From Chitinophaga polysaccharea (lineage in GTDB: Bacteria > Bacteroidota > Bacteroidia > Chitinophagales > Chitinophagaceae): 64,000 nucleotides of DNA. Below are positions 8,315 through 17,651 of the stretch, piece by piece. The notes beneath the pieces are model-generated. The model saw only the letters and a program-made list of their open reading frames with translations. It did no database searches and was not told the origin of the DNA. The stretch lies in the NCBI RefSeq assembly GCF_007829335.1, contig NZ_VIWO01000002.1:248001-312000 (forward strand), given 5' to 3'. How positions within the stretch are numbered: the first letter of the stretch is position 1; the number at the start of each line of letters is the position of its first letter. Made by a program: the position numbers and the translations under genes.

Positions 8315-9442
8315 ATGGGAAAAGTAAATGGCAAAATACGTGTACTGGAAACTATCCGCCAGGGTAAAATTGGCGGTGGCGAGAGCCACGTACTGGATCT
8401 GGTGGCAACGCTGGACCGCGATTTATTTGAGCCGGTAGTACTTTCTTTTACAGAAGGGCCAATGATCACCGCGTTGAAACAAATGAATGTACCGGCCTAT
8501 GTAATTGGCAGTGAAAAAGCATTTGACATAGGAGTGTGGAGAAGGGTGAAGAGCTTTATACAGCAACAACAGATCGATGTAGTACACGTGCATGGTACCC
8601 GTGCCAACTCCAACGTGTTGTGGGCCGCACGTAGCCTGGGATTACCGGTAGTATATACCATTCACGGTTGGTCGTTTCACGAGGGGCTGCATCCGCTGAC
8701 CAAGCGTTTGCGTATTGCGGCAGAAAAATTTATTACCCGTAAAACACAGGTGAATATCTGTGTGTCTGAATCCAACCGCCAAACCGGTATCAAGGCGTTC
8801 AAACGTTTTGCCGGGGTGGTGATACGGAATGGTGTAAGCCTGCGGAAGTTTAATCCAGAAGGCACTTACCCGGATCTGCGGGCAGAGTATGGGATACCAG
8901 CGGAAAAGCTGCTGATTTGTTTTATTGCGCGGATGACCTACCAGAAAGATCCGGTAACGATGATCAGAGGGTTTGCAGCTGCCTTGCAGCAGGTACCACA
9001 ACTGCAGTTGCTCATGATTGGCGACGGGGAACTGATGCCGGCAGCGGTATCTGCGGCCCGTGAAGCAGGTGTGGAACAGCAGGTGATCTTTGCCGGCTAC
9101 CGCCAGGACATACCAGCAGTGCTCTATGCCGCTGATATCTACTGCCTGCCGTCGCTATGGGAAGGATTTCCGATTGGCGTACTCGAAGCAATGGCCATGG
9201 GAAAAGCAGTGATAGCCAGTGATGTGGACGGTACCAAAGAAGCGGTGAAAGATGGTGAAAATGGCTTGCTGATACCCGCAGAAAATGTGCCTGCATTAGC
9301 AGACGCTATTGTAAAAGTAGCCACAGATGAACGTTTGCGTTATCAGTTGCAGCAAAACGCAAAAATTGAAATTGCTACGCACTTCAACGTAGCTGGTATG
9401 ACCGAAAAAATAGCCGCTGTATACCAGCAGCTCTGTAAATAA
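8315..9442 (+). CDS. Glycosyltransferase family 4
   Basis: GT-B enzyme of 375 residues from the ATG at 8315, one base after the upstream stop codon. A TTG at 8300 also opens the frame but would add five unusual residues, so the ATG is preferred. The N-terminal GGGESHVLDL loop, the central IARMTYQKDP donor-domain start and the C-terminal EGFPIGVLEAMAMGKAVIAS (E-x7-E nucleotide-sugar motif) are classic GT4. It likely extends the lipid-linked oligosaccharide in the cytoplasm. The spacing indicates translational coupling with the amidotransferase. Confidence 0.9.
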   Translation: MGKVNGKIRVLETIRQGKIGGGESHVLDLVATLDRDLFEPVVLSFTEGPMITALKQMNVPAYVIGSEKAFDIGVWRRVKSFIQQQQIDVVHVHGTRANSNVLWAARSLGLPVVYTIHGWSFHEGLHPLTKRLRIAAEKFITRKTQVNICVSESNRQTGIKAFKRFAGVVIRNGVSLRKFNPEGTYPDLRAEYGIPAEKLLICFIARMTYQKDPVTMIRGFAAALQQVPQLQLLMIGDGELMPAAVSAAREAGVEQQVIFAGYRQDIPAVLYAADIYCLPSLWEGFPIGVLEAMAMGKAVIASDVDGTKEAVKDGENGLLIPAENVPALADAIVKVATDERLRYQLQQNAKIEIATHFNVAGMTEKIAAVYQQLCK

Positions 9443-9464
9443 TAACACACTTATCAATTTTGAT

Positions 9465-10235
9465 ATGACAAACACCGCAATCACCTACGAATACGACCGG
9501 ATTACCGATATAAAACGCCTCAATTTCATAACGGATAGCTTGAAGCAAAACATTCCCGACGGAGGCCGCGTGCTGGACGTTGGATGTGGCAATGGCGTGA
9601 TCAGCCGTCACCTCGGACAGTTTGGTTATGAAGTATTGGGAATAGATATCAGTGAAAAAACCATTGCAGTGGCCAATGCGCGTAATACTTACCCCAATGT
9701 AAAGTTTGCTGCTATCAGTGCAGAGGCACTCACCGCACAGGGAGAAACATATGATGCAGTGATCTGCAGCGAAGTGCTGGAACACCTGGATCAACCTCAG
9801 CTGTTACTGCAAACCATCCACGATTCCCTGAAGGACGATGGGCTGCTGATTGTAACGGTTCCCAATGGACAAGGACCGAGAGAGTTATGTGTTACCCGGC
9901 CTATGCTCAAGGCACGCAACAACCCGGCATTGTGGAAAAACATTAATAAGGTAAAACACGCACTGGGCTTCAAAGGTACTACTGCCCAATCACAGGCTGA
10001 TAACCTTGATCACGTACAATTCTTTACGGTGAAGGACCTGCAGAAGCTGGCTGCCGCGAGCGATTTCAAAATAGTACGCTTTGCCAAAACCAATTTTGTG
10101 GAAGACGTATTCCCGTTTTCACTGATCACCAAGCGGGTGAAGTTCCTGCAGTCATTGGATTGCCAGGTGGCAGAAATTCTGCCCTACAACTTTACCGGTG
10201 GCTTTAATACGCTGTGGAGAAAGAACACCCGATAA
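9465..10235 (+). CDS. Class I SAM-dependent methyltransferase
   Basis: A 256-residue Rossmann-fold methyltransferase with motif I VLDVGCGNG (36-44), acidic loop IDIS (near 62-65) and motif II/III VICSEVLEHL. It belongs to the UbiG/Methyltransf_11-23 group common in polysaccharide clusters. It probably methylates a sugar or caps the chain. It lies 22 nt after the GT4 gene and is the last gene before a strong intrinsic terminator, so it closes the operon that starts at 2723. The acceptor is not predictable. Confidence 0.85.
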   Translation: MTNTAITYEYDRITDIKRLNFITDSLKQNIPDGGRVLDVGCGNGVISRHLGQFGYEVLGIDISEKTIAVANARNTYPNVKFAAISAEALTAQGETYDAVICSEVLEHLDQPQLLLQTIHDSLKDDGLLIVTVPNGQGPRELCVTRPMLKARNNPALWKNINKVKHALGFKGTTAQSQADNLDHVQFFTVKDLQKLAAASDFKIVRFAKTNFVEDVFPFSLITKRVKFLQSLDCQVAEILPYNFTGGFNTLWRKNTR

Positions 10236-10261
10236 TAATAATATACGCAACGAGTGTAAAA

Positions 10262-10302
10262 AAAGAAACCGTCTCTGCGGAAGCGACGGTTTTCTTTTTT
10301 TT
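10262..10302 (+). terminator. Intrinsic terminator of the main glycan operon
   Basis: AAACCGTC (10266-10273) pairs with GACGGTTT (10285-10292) and is followed by a C-interrupted T run. It ends the 2723-10235 operon and faces the convergent GT14-like gene. Confidence 0.85.
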
Positions 10303-10319
10303 ATAGTAGTTTCACCCGG

Positions 10320-11162
10320 TTAGCGCTGGGTTGCCAGGTCAATCTGGTCCAGCAGTTCCGGGGTTTTGTCCATATCAAACTTACGTGCCAGCAGTTGCCC
10401 CGACTGCAATATCTTGTCCAGATCCTGTATGGTAAATGTTTTTGGATGAGCATGGCCTTCCGACCAGTCTATATACCGCATGTAACTATTCCGGACAGTA
10501 TCTCTAAATGGACTGTTCATAATGAGTGTCTGGAAAATAAATTCATCTCCCCCCCAGGTATATTTATAAAAGCGTTCCAGCCTGGGATGCTCCTTTACAT
10601 ATTGGGCGCACCACAACGCGCATTCTTGTGTAAGGCTCCACCAGAGCGAGCCGCCATAGACCTCGAGATTAAGAGGATGACGCCGTGCCGGCAATATTTT
10701 GTTGACCAGGGAAGCCATCCGGTATTTACCAGGTAAACGGAGATCCTCAAAATAATAGGCGGTGATTTTAGGCATCATCCGTTGGAGCGCTTCCGGTGGT
10801 AGCAGGTCCAGGAACTGTTGCCCGGGATTGTTGGCAAAGAAATGATACAGTACATCGATATCTGCCAAAGGATAATCCTGTGCACTGATCAGGTGAATAA
10901 AGCCGTATTGCCTGCCGGTAGCGCCAATGTGTTCGATGCCATTAAGTGCCGCCCGGATGGTGCCGTAACCGGCCCAGGTAACATTGGCTCTTTTGGTGAT
11001 AAAACTGACCTGAGGGAAATGTAAAGCATCCTGCCATTCCCGTATATCTGCTTTCGCATCGAGATGAATATAGCAATCAACCGCCGGATGCTGCAGCCGG
11101 CCGAGCAGGCGGCATAACTGCTGAGGATTCTTATGACTCAGGATAATAAAAGCTATCCTCAT
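10320..11162 (-). CDS. GT14-like beta-1,6-N-acetylglucosaminyltransferase family protein
   Basis: 280 residues resembling the core-2/I-branching enzyme family (GT14, PF02485). It starts directly with IAFIILSHKNP, has IHLDAK near 32, the ISAQDYPL motif (about 92-99, equivalent to SGxDxPL) and WWSL, followed by the KYTWGGDEFIFQT acidic site near 201. Bacterial members add branching sugars to surface polysaccharides. It is 10 nt downstream of the flippase gene and co-directional, so the pair likely forms a second, minus-strand operon read from the promoter at 12605-12636. The sugar is uncertain. Confidence 0.82.
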   Translation of the reverse strand: MRIAFIILSHKNPQQLCRLLGRLQHPAVDCYIHLDAKADIREWQDALHFPQVSFITKRANVTWAGYGTIRAALNGIEHIGATGRQYGFIHLISAQDYPLADIDVLYHFFANNPGQQFLDLLPPEALQRMMPKITAYYFEDLRLPGKYRMASLVNKILPARRHPLNLEVYGGSLWWSLTQECALWCAQYVKEHPRLERFYKYTWGGDEFIFQTLIMNSPFRDTVRNSYMRYIDWSEGHAHPKTFTIQDLDKILQSGQLLARKFDMDKTPELLDQIDLATQR

Positions 11163-11172
11163 AAATGGTTAG

Positions 11173-12513
11173 TTATTTATACTGTAAGCGGAAGAGTTTT
11201 AATTTCGACAAAAGTGTCTTGCATTCATTCCAACCATAAAGCCATACATCTTTCAACGTCACATCTGGAAGATAACGGTGAAGGAAATAATAACCGAATA
11301 CTACCGCAAACACCAGGTTAAGGGAAGAGGCAATCGCCACGGAGCGAATATCGGTAAATAGCAGCACCAATAATATATCCAGAACAATATTTATAATTAG
11401 TTTCAACAGGTTTTTATAAAAATTTACGCCTGGTTGGTTGATCATGTCCAGGGTAACACTGATGAAACGGTCAATCGGGTACAGAATGCCCGACAGCAGG
11501 AATATTCTCACGATATCGGTAGCCGGCAAATAGGCCTTGGCAGCCAGTATCATAATCAATGGCTTGGTAAATATCAATAACCCTATGATAAAGGGTAGAA
11601 TGATGATCGTAATGGTGCCGGTATAGCGACAAAATGCGCGGGATACTTCCTTCCAGTCGTTCCGGTTGGCCGCAGAAGAAATGGTTGGCTGCGAAGTGGC
11701 CACAAAACTCCGCAGGATAATTTCAATGAACTCCATAAATTTCTGCGGGATGCTATACACCGCTACGGCAGCAGGATTGATCATTGTTCTCAATACCAGG
11801 TTATCAGAGTAGGTGAGCAGGGACGACGTCACCATACTGCCCACTATCATTCGCCCATACCGGTATAACTGTAGGGCATGCGCTTTGGTGCGTACGGCCA
11901 GGGTATGTAATTCGGTCCACTTAAATATCATGCAATATATGCTGGTCAGGAGCAGCGACAGGGTATACGCATATAATACATTATGCAGGTTCACCTGTTT
12001 CAGGAGAAACAGGATGCAGAGCAGCACCAGGAAAGAGCCATTTTGCATCATGCGTATCTGCACAATTTTATCAAACCGGTGTGCAGCCTGCAGTACCCAG
12101 GTAGAGAAGTTGAAGGGCAGTGAAAACAATGTCATAATACCCAGCCATCCGAGGAAAAAATGCCAGGTATCGCTGAACCAGCGGTAGCCGGCAGCATATA
12201 CGATAAGTGAGGCAGCAATAAAGATAAATGTCAGCAGCAGCGAAATATACCAGGCGGCCCCGGTTACCTGGTTGCTGATATCTGCATCTACACCCGCACT
12301 GAATTTAATAATGCCGGATTGCAGTAATGCCGTTCTTATCTGATCCAGGATGTTGTAAGTAGCGAGAAATAACACCCATTCACCAAATGCAGGAAGTGAT
12401 AGCATTCTTACCAGCAATGCGAAAGAAAGTACATTGAAAAACGCCATAATCACATTTCCAAGAAGCGAGTGGAAATGCCTGTTACGCATTATTGCCAAAA
12501 GTTTAAATGCCAT
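11173..12513 (-). CDS. Wzx-type oligosaccharide flippase (MOP/MATE superfamily)
   Basis: 446 residues with about 12-14 predicted membrane helices spread along the length and short polar loops, starting MAFKLLAIMRNRHFHSLLGN. This is the PST/Wzx polysaccharide transporter pattern. It would flip undecaprenyl-linked repeat units made by the neighbouring transferases across the inner membrane. No Wzy-type polymerase is visible in the window, so either polymerisation is encoded elsewhere or the product is an oligosaccharide. First gene of the minus-strand pair with the GT14-like gene. Confidence 0.85.
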   Translation of the reverse strand: MAFKLLAIMRNRHFHSLLGNVIMAFFNVLSFALLVRMLSLPAFGEWVLFLATYNILDQIRTALLQSGIIKFSAGVDADISNQVTGAAWYISLLLTFIFIAASLIVYAAGYRWFSDTWHFFLGWLGIMTLFSLPFNFSTWVLQAAHRFDKIVQIRMMQNGSFLVLLCILFLLKQVNLHNVLYAYTLSLLLTSIYCMIFKWTELHTLAVRTKAHALQLYRYGRMIVGSMVTSSLLTYSDNLVLRTMINPAAVAVYSIPQKFMEFIEIILRSFVATSQPTISSAANRNDWKEVSRAFCRYTGTITIIILPFIIGLLIFTKPLIMILAAKAYLPATDIVRIFLLSGILYPIDRFISVTLDMINQPGVNFYKNLLKLIINIVLDILLVLLFTDIRSVAIASSLNLVFAVVFGYYFLHRYLPDVTLKDVWLYGWNECKTLLSKLKLFRLQYK

Positions 12514-12604
12514 GAACCATTAATTACAATCGTATTGAACTGAGATAATGGTCTTTGTGTAGGAAGAGGTCAAAAAATAAGGGATCTGTGTAGACTAATG
12601 ACTG

Positions 12605-12636
12605 CAAAGTTAAGTTTTTTATTGACAAAAAAACAA
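12605..12636 (-). promoter_or_regulatory. Bacteroidota-type promoter for flippase/GT14 pair
   Basis: Minus-strand TTG (12636-12634), 21 nt spacer, then TAACTTTG (12612-12605). This matches TTG-N21-TAnnTTTG and predicts a leader of about 85 nt before the start at 12513. Confidence 0.6.
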
Positions 12637-12844
12637 TCTTTTGCCAGATAGATTTAAAATAAACAAATAAATACAGATATGAATTATTTATAATTTATTT
12701 ATTGTCGACATATATGTTATTTTTTTTAATTATATGAAAGAAAAAAAACCTTTCTTTGCAAAGACAAACCCCTGTTTTTGGGAACCTTCAAAGAGAATGA
12801 CTATGAGGATAGAATTTTAAAACTATTGCAAGCCATATAATTAC
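12637..12844. other. AT-rich spacer upstream of the giant secreted protein gene
   Basis: Very AT-rich with homopolymer runs. A near-match to the -7 box, TTTCTTTG, lies at 12751-12758 without a convincing -33 partner. No gene or hairpin of note. It presumably holds the promoter for the gene at 12845. Confidence 0.4.
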
Positions 12845-15800
12845 ATGATAAACCATCTTCCCTTGCCCAGGCGCTCGTTTCGCCGCAGCATATACCGGTT
12901 AATTGCTCTTTTTCTCCTGGTGTCCTGCTTGGGATTCCTGCCTGTTTTTAGCCAGGTACAAACAGCCCGCTCATTTAGTGATCCTACCATGTCTAATATC
13001 AAGGGCTTTTATGAATACCTACCGGCGGGTTATACCCGGGGGAGCGGTAAAAAGTATCCACTCATTATGTTCTTTCATGGCGTAGGTGAACTCGCTACTA
13101 ATTCGCCGTTATCAGGTGTATTGAGAAATGGTTTGCCCAGAGTGATCGATGATGGCAGGTTTCCTACCAGTTTCACTGTAAATGGTCAGCAGTACTCATT
13201 TATCGTGATCTCGCCCCAGTTTAATACCTGGCCCGGTTCAGGAGATGTAACCCTGTTTAAAAACTACCTGCTTTCAAAATATGATATCGATACCAACCGC
13301 ATTTATATTACCGGCTTAAGTATGGGAGGGGGACTCACCTGGGGAACGCTTTGTGAAGATAAAACGAAAGCCGCGGCGTTTGCAGGCGCTGTAGTGGTAT
13401 GCGGTATGTATCCACCTACGACTGCATTGGCAGCCGTAGTGGCAGGCAATAACACCCCCGTATGGGCCCTGCACAATAATCAGGATCCTACCGTACCTTC
13501 TCAGTATTCGATCGACTGGATAAAAGATATCAACTCGACTGTACCTGCTCCCAATCCACTGGCAAGACTCACCCTCTTCCAGGCGGCGTCGCATGATGCC
13601 TGGACTAAAGCCTACGACCCGAATTACAAAGAAGATAATAAGAACATCTATGAATGGATGCTGCAATACAGCAAATCCGATACCACCACTACTCCGTCGC
13701 CTGGCACTGCGAAACGTATTGTAGTGCCCATGACCAATACCGCCAATGGAAGAGCGGAAATGTATTACCCCAATGCTATGACAGCGTTGAATGTAAACCC
13801 GGGAGATACCTTGTGTATACCCGCGGGGGAGTACGAATATCTTCATCTGGGGAACCTGACAGGCACTCCCGATAAACCCATCGTAGTCACTAACTGCGGC
13901 GGCCAGGTAAAGCTGGGTGTCCGCAATCAGGGTACTGCGGCAGTGTTCAACTGTCCCACCTGCCGCTTCGTGGAAATCAGCGGTAGCGGCGATAAAAATT
14001 ACGAATACGGATTCGATCTCAATGGTACCAATATCAATGGCCTCCCTATTTTCGGGATCACCTTTGGCCTGGGCGCTTCCGATTTTGACGTGCATCACCT
14101 GTATATCCACGATGGTAATATTCTCCTTCAGGCTAAAACACTGCAAACCTGTGCCCAGCCACAGTATTGGGAAGGTAACTTCGTGATGCAAAACGTGAAA
14201 ATACATCACCTTAAATGCAGAAATGCCGCAGGGGAGGGCTTCTATATCGGTAATACCCACTATTTCTGGAACGAAGGTACCTGCACCAACATGCGCTCTC
14301 ACTGGATTGAAAACCTCTGGGTATACGACAACGACCTCGAAAATATCGGGAGCGACGGGATACAGATCGCCATGGCCAAAAATGGCGACAATCGCGTGTT
14401 CAACAACCGCTTGGTCAATTATGCGATGTCTAAAAATGCCGCCCAGGGATATGGTATCCTTATTGGTTCCGGTTCGGCGCTGAAAGTTTATAATAATAAT
14501 GTCTCCACAGGGTATATGCCGGCCATCGAGGTGTTCGGTTCCGGTGTCAGCGAAATTTATAACAACATCATTTCAAATATTTACTACGAAGGGATCAATG
14601 TAGCGGATAAGATCCCTGACGGTACCACCCCTGACCTGTTTCCACCGCCAACTGCCAATATCTACAACAATACGATTGTAAATACCGATAGCGGCAAGAA
14701 TGCGATCAAAATATTTGCCTATCAAACCACGATTGGTCACCAGGTATATAATAATTTATTGGTAGAGAAGGGAACGCCCTATGATTATCCATCAAACGGC
14801 ATGTATATCAAAGGTGCCCAACCGATTAAACTGCAGTTCGGCAACAACATTTGTTATACCGGCATGGCCACCGCCAATTTCGTAAATGGCGCTGCCGGCG
14901 ACTATCACCTGTTGCCCGCATCCACAGCGGTGAATACGGGAAGAGATATGTCAGATTTCAACCTGAAAACAGATTACGATAATACTGTACGCCCGCAGGG
15001 GGGGAAATATGACGTGGGCGCCTTCGAACTGAAAGATGGCACCCCGGCGCCCCCGGTAGCCAACGCTGGCAGTGATATTACCATCACGTTACCCGTGAAC
15101 TATGCCACGCTCGATGGCGCTGCATCTACCGCGGCATCAGGCAATACGCTCACCAATTATACATGGAAGAAGCTGAGCGGCCCTACCGGCGGAACCCTTG
15201 TAACGCCGGCCGCTGTTAAAACAAATGTTACGGGCCTGCTGGCAGGCACCTACGTATATACGTTAACGGTAACCGATAACAAAGGGTTGACCAGCACCGA
15301 TACGATCAATGTAAAAGTAAATCCTGCGGCCAACAAACCACCGGTAGCCAATGCCGGTACCAATATCCAGGTGCAATTGCCTGTCAGCACTACCACGCTG
15401 GATGGCAGCGCCTCTACAGATGCCGACGGACAAATTACTACCTGGCTGTGGGAGAAAACCGCCGGTCCTGCTGGTGGCGACCTTGCTACCCCGGGCGCGT
15501 CCAAAACAAATGTGACCAATTTCCAGGCAGGCACTTATACTTACCGGCTGACGGTAACAGATAACAGCGGGGCTACTAACGCAGCTACTGTAACAGTAAC
15601 CGTCCTGGCCGCACCGCCCAATAAACCGCCGGTAGCCAATGCTGGTACCAATATCCAGGTACAGTTGCCGCTTAATACCGCCGCCCTCGATGGCAGCGCC
15701 TCTACAGATGCCGATGGGCAAATCACCACCTGGCTATGGGAAAAAACTGCCGCTCCTGCTGGTGGCGACCTCGCTACTCCGGGCGCGTCCAAAACGAATG

Positions 15801-17038
15801 TGAGCAATTTACAGGAAGGTACTTATACTTATCGCTTAACCGTAACAGATAACAATGGCGCCACCAACGCGGCTACGGTAACGATTACTGTGCTGGGTGC
15901 AACAATCAATAAGCCACCGGTTGCTAATGCGGGCACCAATATCCAGGTACAGCTGCCCATCAATACCGCCGCCCTCGATGGCAGCGCTTCTACAGATGCC
16001 GATGGGCAAATCACCACCTGGCTATGGGAAAAAACTGCCGGTCCTGCTGGTGGCGACGTCGCTACTTCGGGCGCGTCAAAAACGAATGTGAGCAATTTAC
16101 AGGAAGGTACTTATACTTACCGGCTGACGGTAACAGATAATGGCGGCGCCAGTGCTACGGCCACGGTAGCGATTACCGTATTGGCTGAAGTCCCCAACAA
16201 GCCACCCGTTGCCAATGCGGGCAACAATATACAGGTGCAATTACCTGTGAATACCAGTGCCCTTGATGGCAGCGCTTCTACCGACGCCGACGGACAAATC
16301 ACTGCCTGGCTATGGGAGAAAACCGGGGGTCCGGCAGGAGGCGACCTGGCTACGCCGAACGTGGCTAAAACTAATGTAAGCAACTTACAGGCAGGTACAT
16401 ATACCTACCGCCTCACTGTAACCGATAATAAAGGCGCCAGCAGTACGGCTACAGTAAATGTGGTAGTAGCCGCCATACCCAATAAATCACCTGTTGCTGT
16501 TACCCAGGGAGATAGAAGCATAGAACTACCCATGGACGCATTGATTGCCGATGGAAGTGCCTCCTACGATCCCGATGGTAACATTGTAAAATATGAATGG
16601 TCGCAGGTAAATGGTCCGGCAACAGCACAGATACAAAGTCCGAATACTGCCCAAACCCTGATCAGGGTGACAGAAGGAGGAGAGTACCAGTTCCGTCTTA
16701 CTGTAACTGATGATAAAGGAGCTACCGGCACCACCCTGTTTTCTTTAACGGTAACCGGTAATAATGACGGACACCAGGAAAACAAGGTACAGCTGTACCC
16801 GAATCCGGCGGTGCAGTATGTGCGGTTGCAAATTACCCGTAGAGGTGAGGCGCCGCTGCAGGTGAGGATTTTCGATCTGAATGGCCGTATGCAGCGTCAA
16901 CTCCGGTTTACTACGCCCGGATCTTTCCTGGCTGAAATAAACATCAGTAACCTGGCCAACGGCTACTATACGGTAGATGTAAAAGCAGAAGACGGCAGCT
17001 TTAACTGGAAGGGCCGTTTTATAAAAGTAAACAATTAA
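12845..17038 (+). CDS. T9SS-exported esterase / beta-helix / PKD multidomain protein
   Basis: 1397 residues. A signal peptide (about 16-37, ending V-F-S-Q) is followed by an esterase-like domain (about 50-285) with FFHGVGE and nucleophile elbow TGLSMGG, Ser159. Residues about 300-725 have many short N-rich turns (IYNN, VYNN, EIYNN) typical of a right-handed parallel beta-helix as in polysaccharide lyases. From 734 on come PKD-like repeats of 96 residues. The last about 85 residues (YPNPA...VRIFDLNGR...NGYYTVDVK) form a type A T9SS sorting domain. It should be secreted and attached to the cell surface, and a glycan-cleaving or deacylating role on the locus's polysaccharide is inference. Its stop codon overlaps that of the convergent gene. 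Confidence 0.85.
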   Translation: MINHLPLPRRSFRRSIYRLIALFLLVSCLGFLPVFSQVQTARSFSDPTMSNIKGFYEYLPAGYTRGSGKKYPLIMFFHGVGELATNSPLSGVLRNGLPRVIDDGRFPTSFTVNGQQYSFIVISPQFNTWPGSGDVTLFKNYLLSKYDIDTNRIYITGLSMGGGLTWGTLCEDKTKAAAFAGAVVVCGMYPPTTALAAVVAGNNTPVWALHNNQDPTVPSQYSIDWIKDINSTVPAPNPLARLTLFQAASHDAWTKAYDPNYKEDNKNIYEWMLQYSKSDTTTTPSPGTAKRIVVPMTNTANGRAEMYYPNAMTALNVNPGDTLCIPAGEYEYLHLGNLTGTPDKPIVVTNCGGQVKLGVRNQGTAAVFNCPTCRFVEISGSGDKNYEYGFDLNGTNINGLPIFGITFGLGASDFDVHHLYIHDGNILLQAKTLQTCAQPQYWEGNFVMQNVKIHHLKCRNAAGEGFYIGNTHYFWNEGTCTNMRSHWIENLWVYDNDLENIGSDGIQIAMAKNGDNRVFNNRLVNYAMSKNAAQGYGILIGSGSALKVYNNNVSTGYMPAIEVFGSGVSEIYNNIISNIYYEGINVADKIPDGTTPDLFPPPTANIYNNTIVNTDSGKNAIKIFAYQTTIGHQVYNNLLVEKGTPYDYPSNGMYIKGAQPIKLQFGNNICYTGMATANFVNGAAGDYHLLPASTAVNTGRDMSDFNLKTDYDNTVRPQGGKYDVGAFELKDGTPAPPVANAGSDITITLPVNYATLDGAASTAASGNTLTNYTWKKLSGPTGGTLVTPAAVKTNVTGLLAGTYVYTLTVTDNKGLTSTDTINVKVNPAANKPPVANAGTNIQVQLPVSTTTLDGSASTDADGQITTWLWEKTAGPAGGDLATPGASKTNVTNFQAGTYTYRLTVTDNSGATNAATVTVTVLAAPPNKPPVANAGTNIQVQLPLNTAALDGSASTDADGQITTWLWEKTAAPAGGDLATPGASKTNVSNLQEGTYTYRLTVTDNNGATNAATVTITVLGATINKPPVANAGTNIQVQLPINTAALDGSASTDADGQITTWLWEKTAGPAGGDVATSGASKTNVSNLQEGTYTYRLTVTDNGGASATATVAITVLAEVPNKPPVANAGNNIQVQLPVNTSALDGSASTDADGQITAWLWEKTGGPAGGDLATPNVAKTNVSNLQAGTYTYRLTVTDNKGASSTATVNVVVAAIPNKSPVAVTQGDRSIELPMDALIADGSASYDPDGNIVKYEWSQVNGPATAQIQSPNTAQTLIRVTEGGEYQFRLTVTDDKGATGTTLFSLTVTGNNDGHQENKVQLYPNPAVQYVRLQITRRGEAPLQVRIFDLNGRMQRQLRFTTPGSFLAEINISNLANGYYTVDVKAEDGSFNWKGRFIKVNN
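15044..16480 (+). repeat. Tandem 288-bp PKD-domain repeats inside the secreted protein gene
   Basis: Units begin at 15044, 15332, 15620, 15908 and 16196, each 288 bp (96 codons), and a divergent unit starts at 16481. Units two to five are nearly identical in protein (NKPPVANAGTNIQVQLP...), while unit one and the last are diverged. This suggests recent internal duplication or gene conversion of the middle copies. Copy number may vary between strains. Confidence 0.9.
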
Positions 17039-17649
17039 ATTTTTTCCCAGGTACCACTGGATGGCTGATATTGACGGATGGGGCGGGCAGGATTGCCCGC
17101 CACTATCGTATAAGGGGGAACGTTTTTGGTAACTACGCTGCCTCCCGCCACCACAGAATGGCGGCCGATAGTAACCCCTGCGGTAATCACACTGTTGGCG
17201 CCAATCCAACAGTCGGCTTCTACTACGATCTCGCCTGTACTGCAAGGTTGTTGCGCAATAGGTACATCAGGATCTGTATAGCCATGGTTTAAGCCGGATA
17301 ATACTATGTTCTGCGCCAATATAACATTGTCGCCTATACGTACCGGTCCTATCAGGACGTTGCCAATACCTACCCGTACATGGTGACCAATAATTACAGC
17401 GCCCATGCCATTGTTAACCGTAGCAAAATCTTCGATGGTGGAATAGTCGCCTAGTATAAATGTGTTGAAGGGCAATACATCCATCCGGGTGCGCCGCCTG
17501 ATCAGGGAACCTTTACCTTTCTTATGTATAAAAGGATTCACAAATAGCCTTACCCACGCGCGTGGACGGGCCTGGTGCCTGGGCATCAGGAGGTATAATG
17601 CCAGTTTCTTGAGACCGGGGCTCTGTTTCAGTTTTTCTTTTATGCTCAT
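17035..17649 (-). CDS. Hexapeptide-repeat acyltransferase (WcaF/LbH family)
   Basis: 204 residues. After a basic N-terminus, residues about 70-195 show the left-handed beta-helix hexapeptide pattern, with VIIGHHVRVGIGNVLIG, an NHGYTDPD loop carrying the likely catalytic His, then WIGANSVITAGVTIG and AGNPAR. This fits O-acetyltransferases of the WcaF/maltose-acetyltransferase type. It likely adds acetyl groups to a sugar of the polysaccharide. It is 2 nt downstream of the GT4 gene, so the pair is co-transcribed. It meets the convergent giant gene in a 4-nt overlap where a single TTAA provides both stop codons. Confidence 0.87.
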   Translation of the reverse strand: MSIKEKLKQSPGLKKLALYLLMPRHQARPRAWVRLFVNPFIHKKGKGSLIRRRTRMDVLPFNTFILGDYSTIEDFATVNNGMGAVIIGHHVRVGIGNVLIGPVRIGDNVILAQNIVLSGLNHGYTDPDVPIAQQPCSTGEIVVEADCWIGANSVITAGVTIGRHSVVAGGSVVTKNVPPYTIVAGNPARPIRQYQPSSGTWEKI

Positions 17650-17651
17650 AA

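Noticed and set aside
12514-12844. AT-rich stretch taken as a horizontal-transfer border or origin
   Set aside because: No integrase, tRNA end, direct repeats or DnaA-like box cluster. AT-rich spacers are common in this genome's intergenic DNA.
13316-14302. Minus-strand open frame of 328 codons inside the giant secreted protein gene
   Set aside because: Antisense shadow. The opposite strand encodes a coherent esterase/beta-helix protein.
15044-16480. Regular repeats considered as a CRISPR or satellite array
   Set aside because: The period is 288 bp, in frame, and encodes PKD domains. There are no short repeats with unique spacers.
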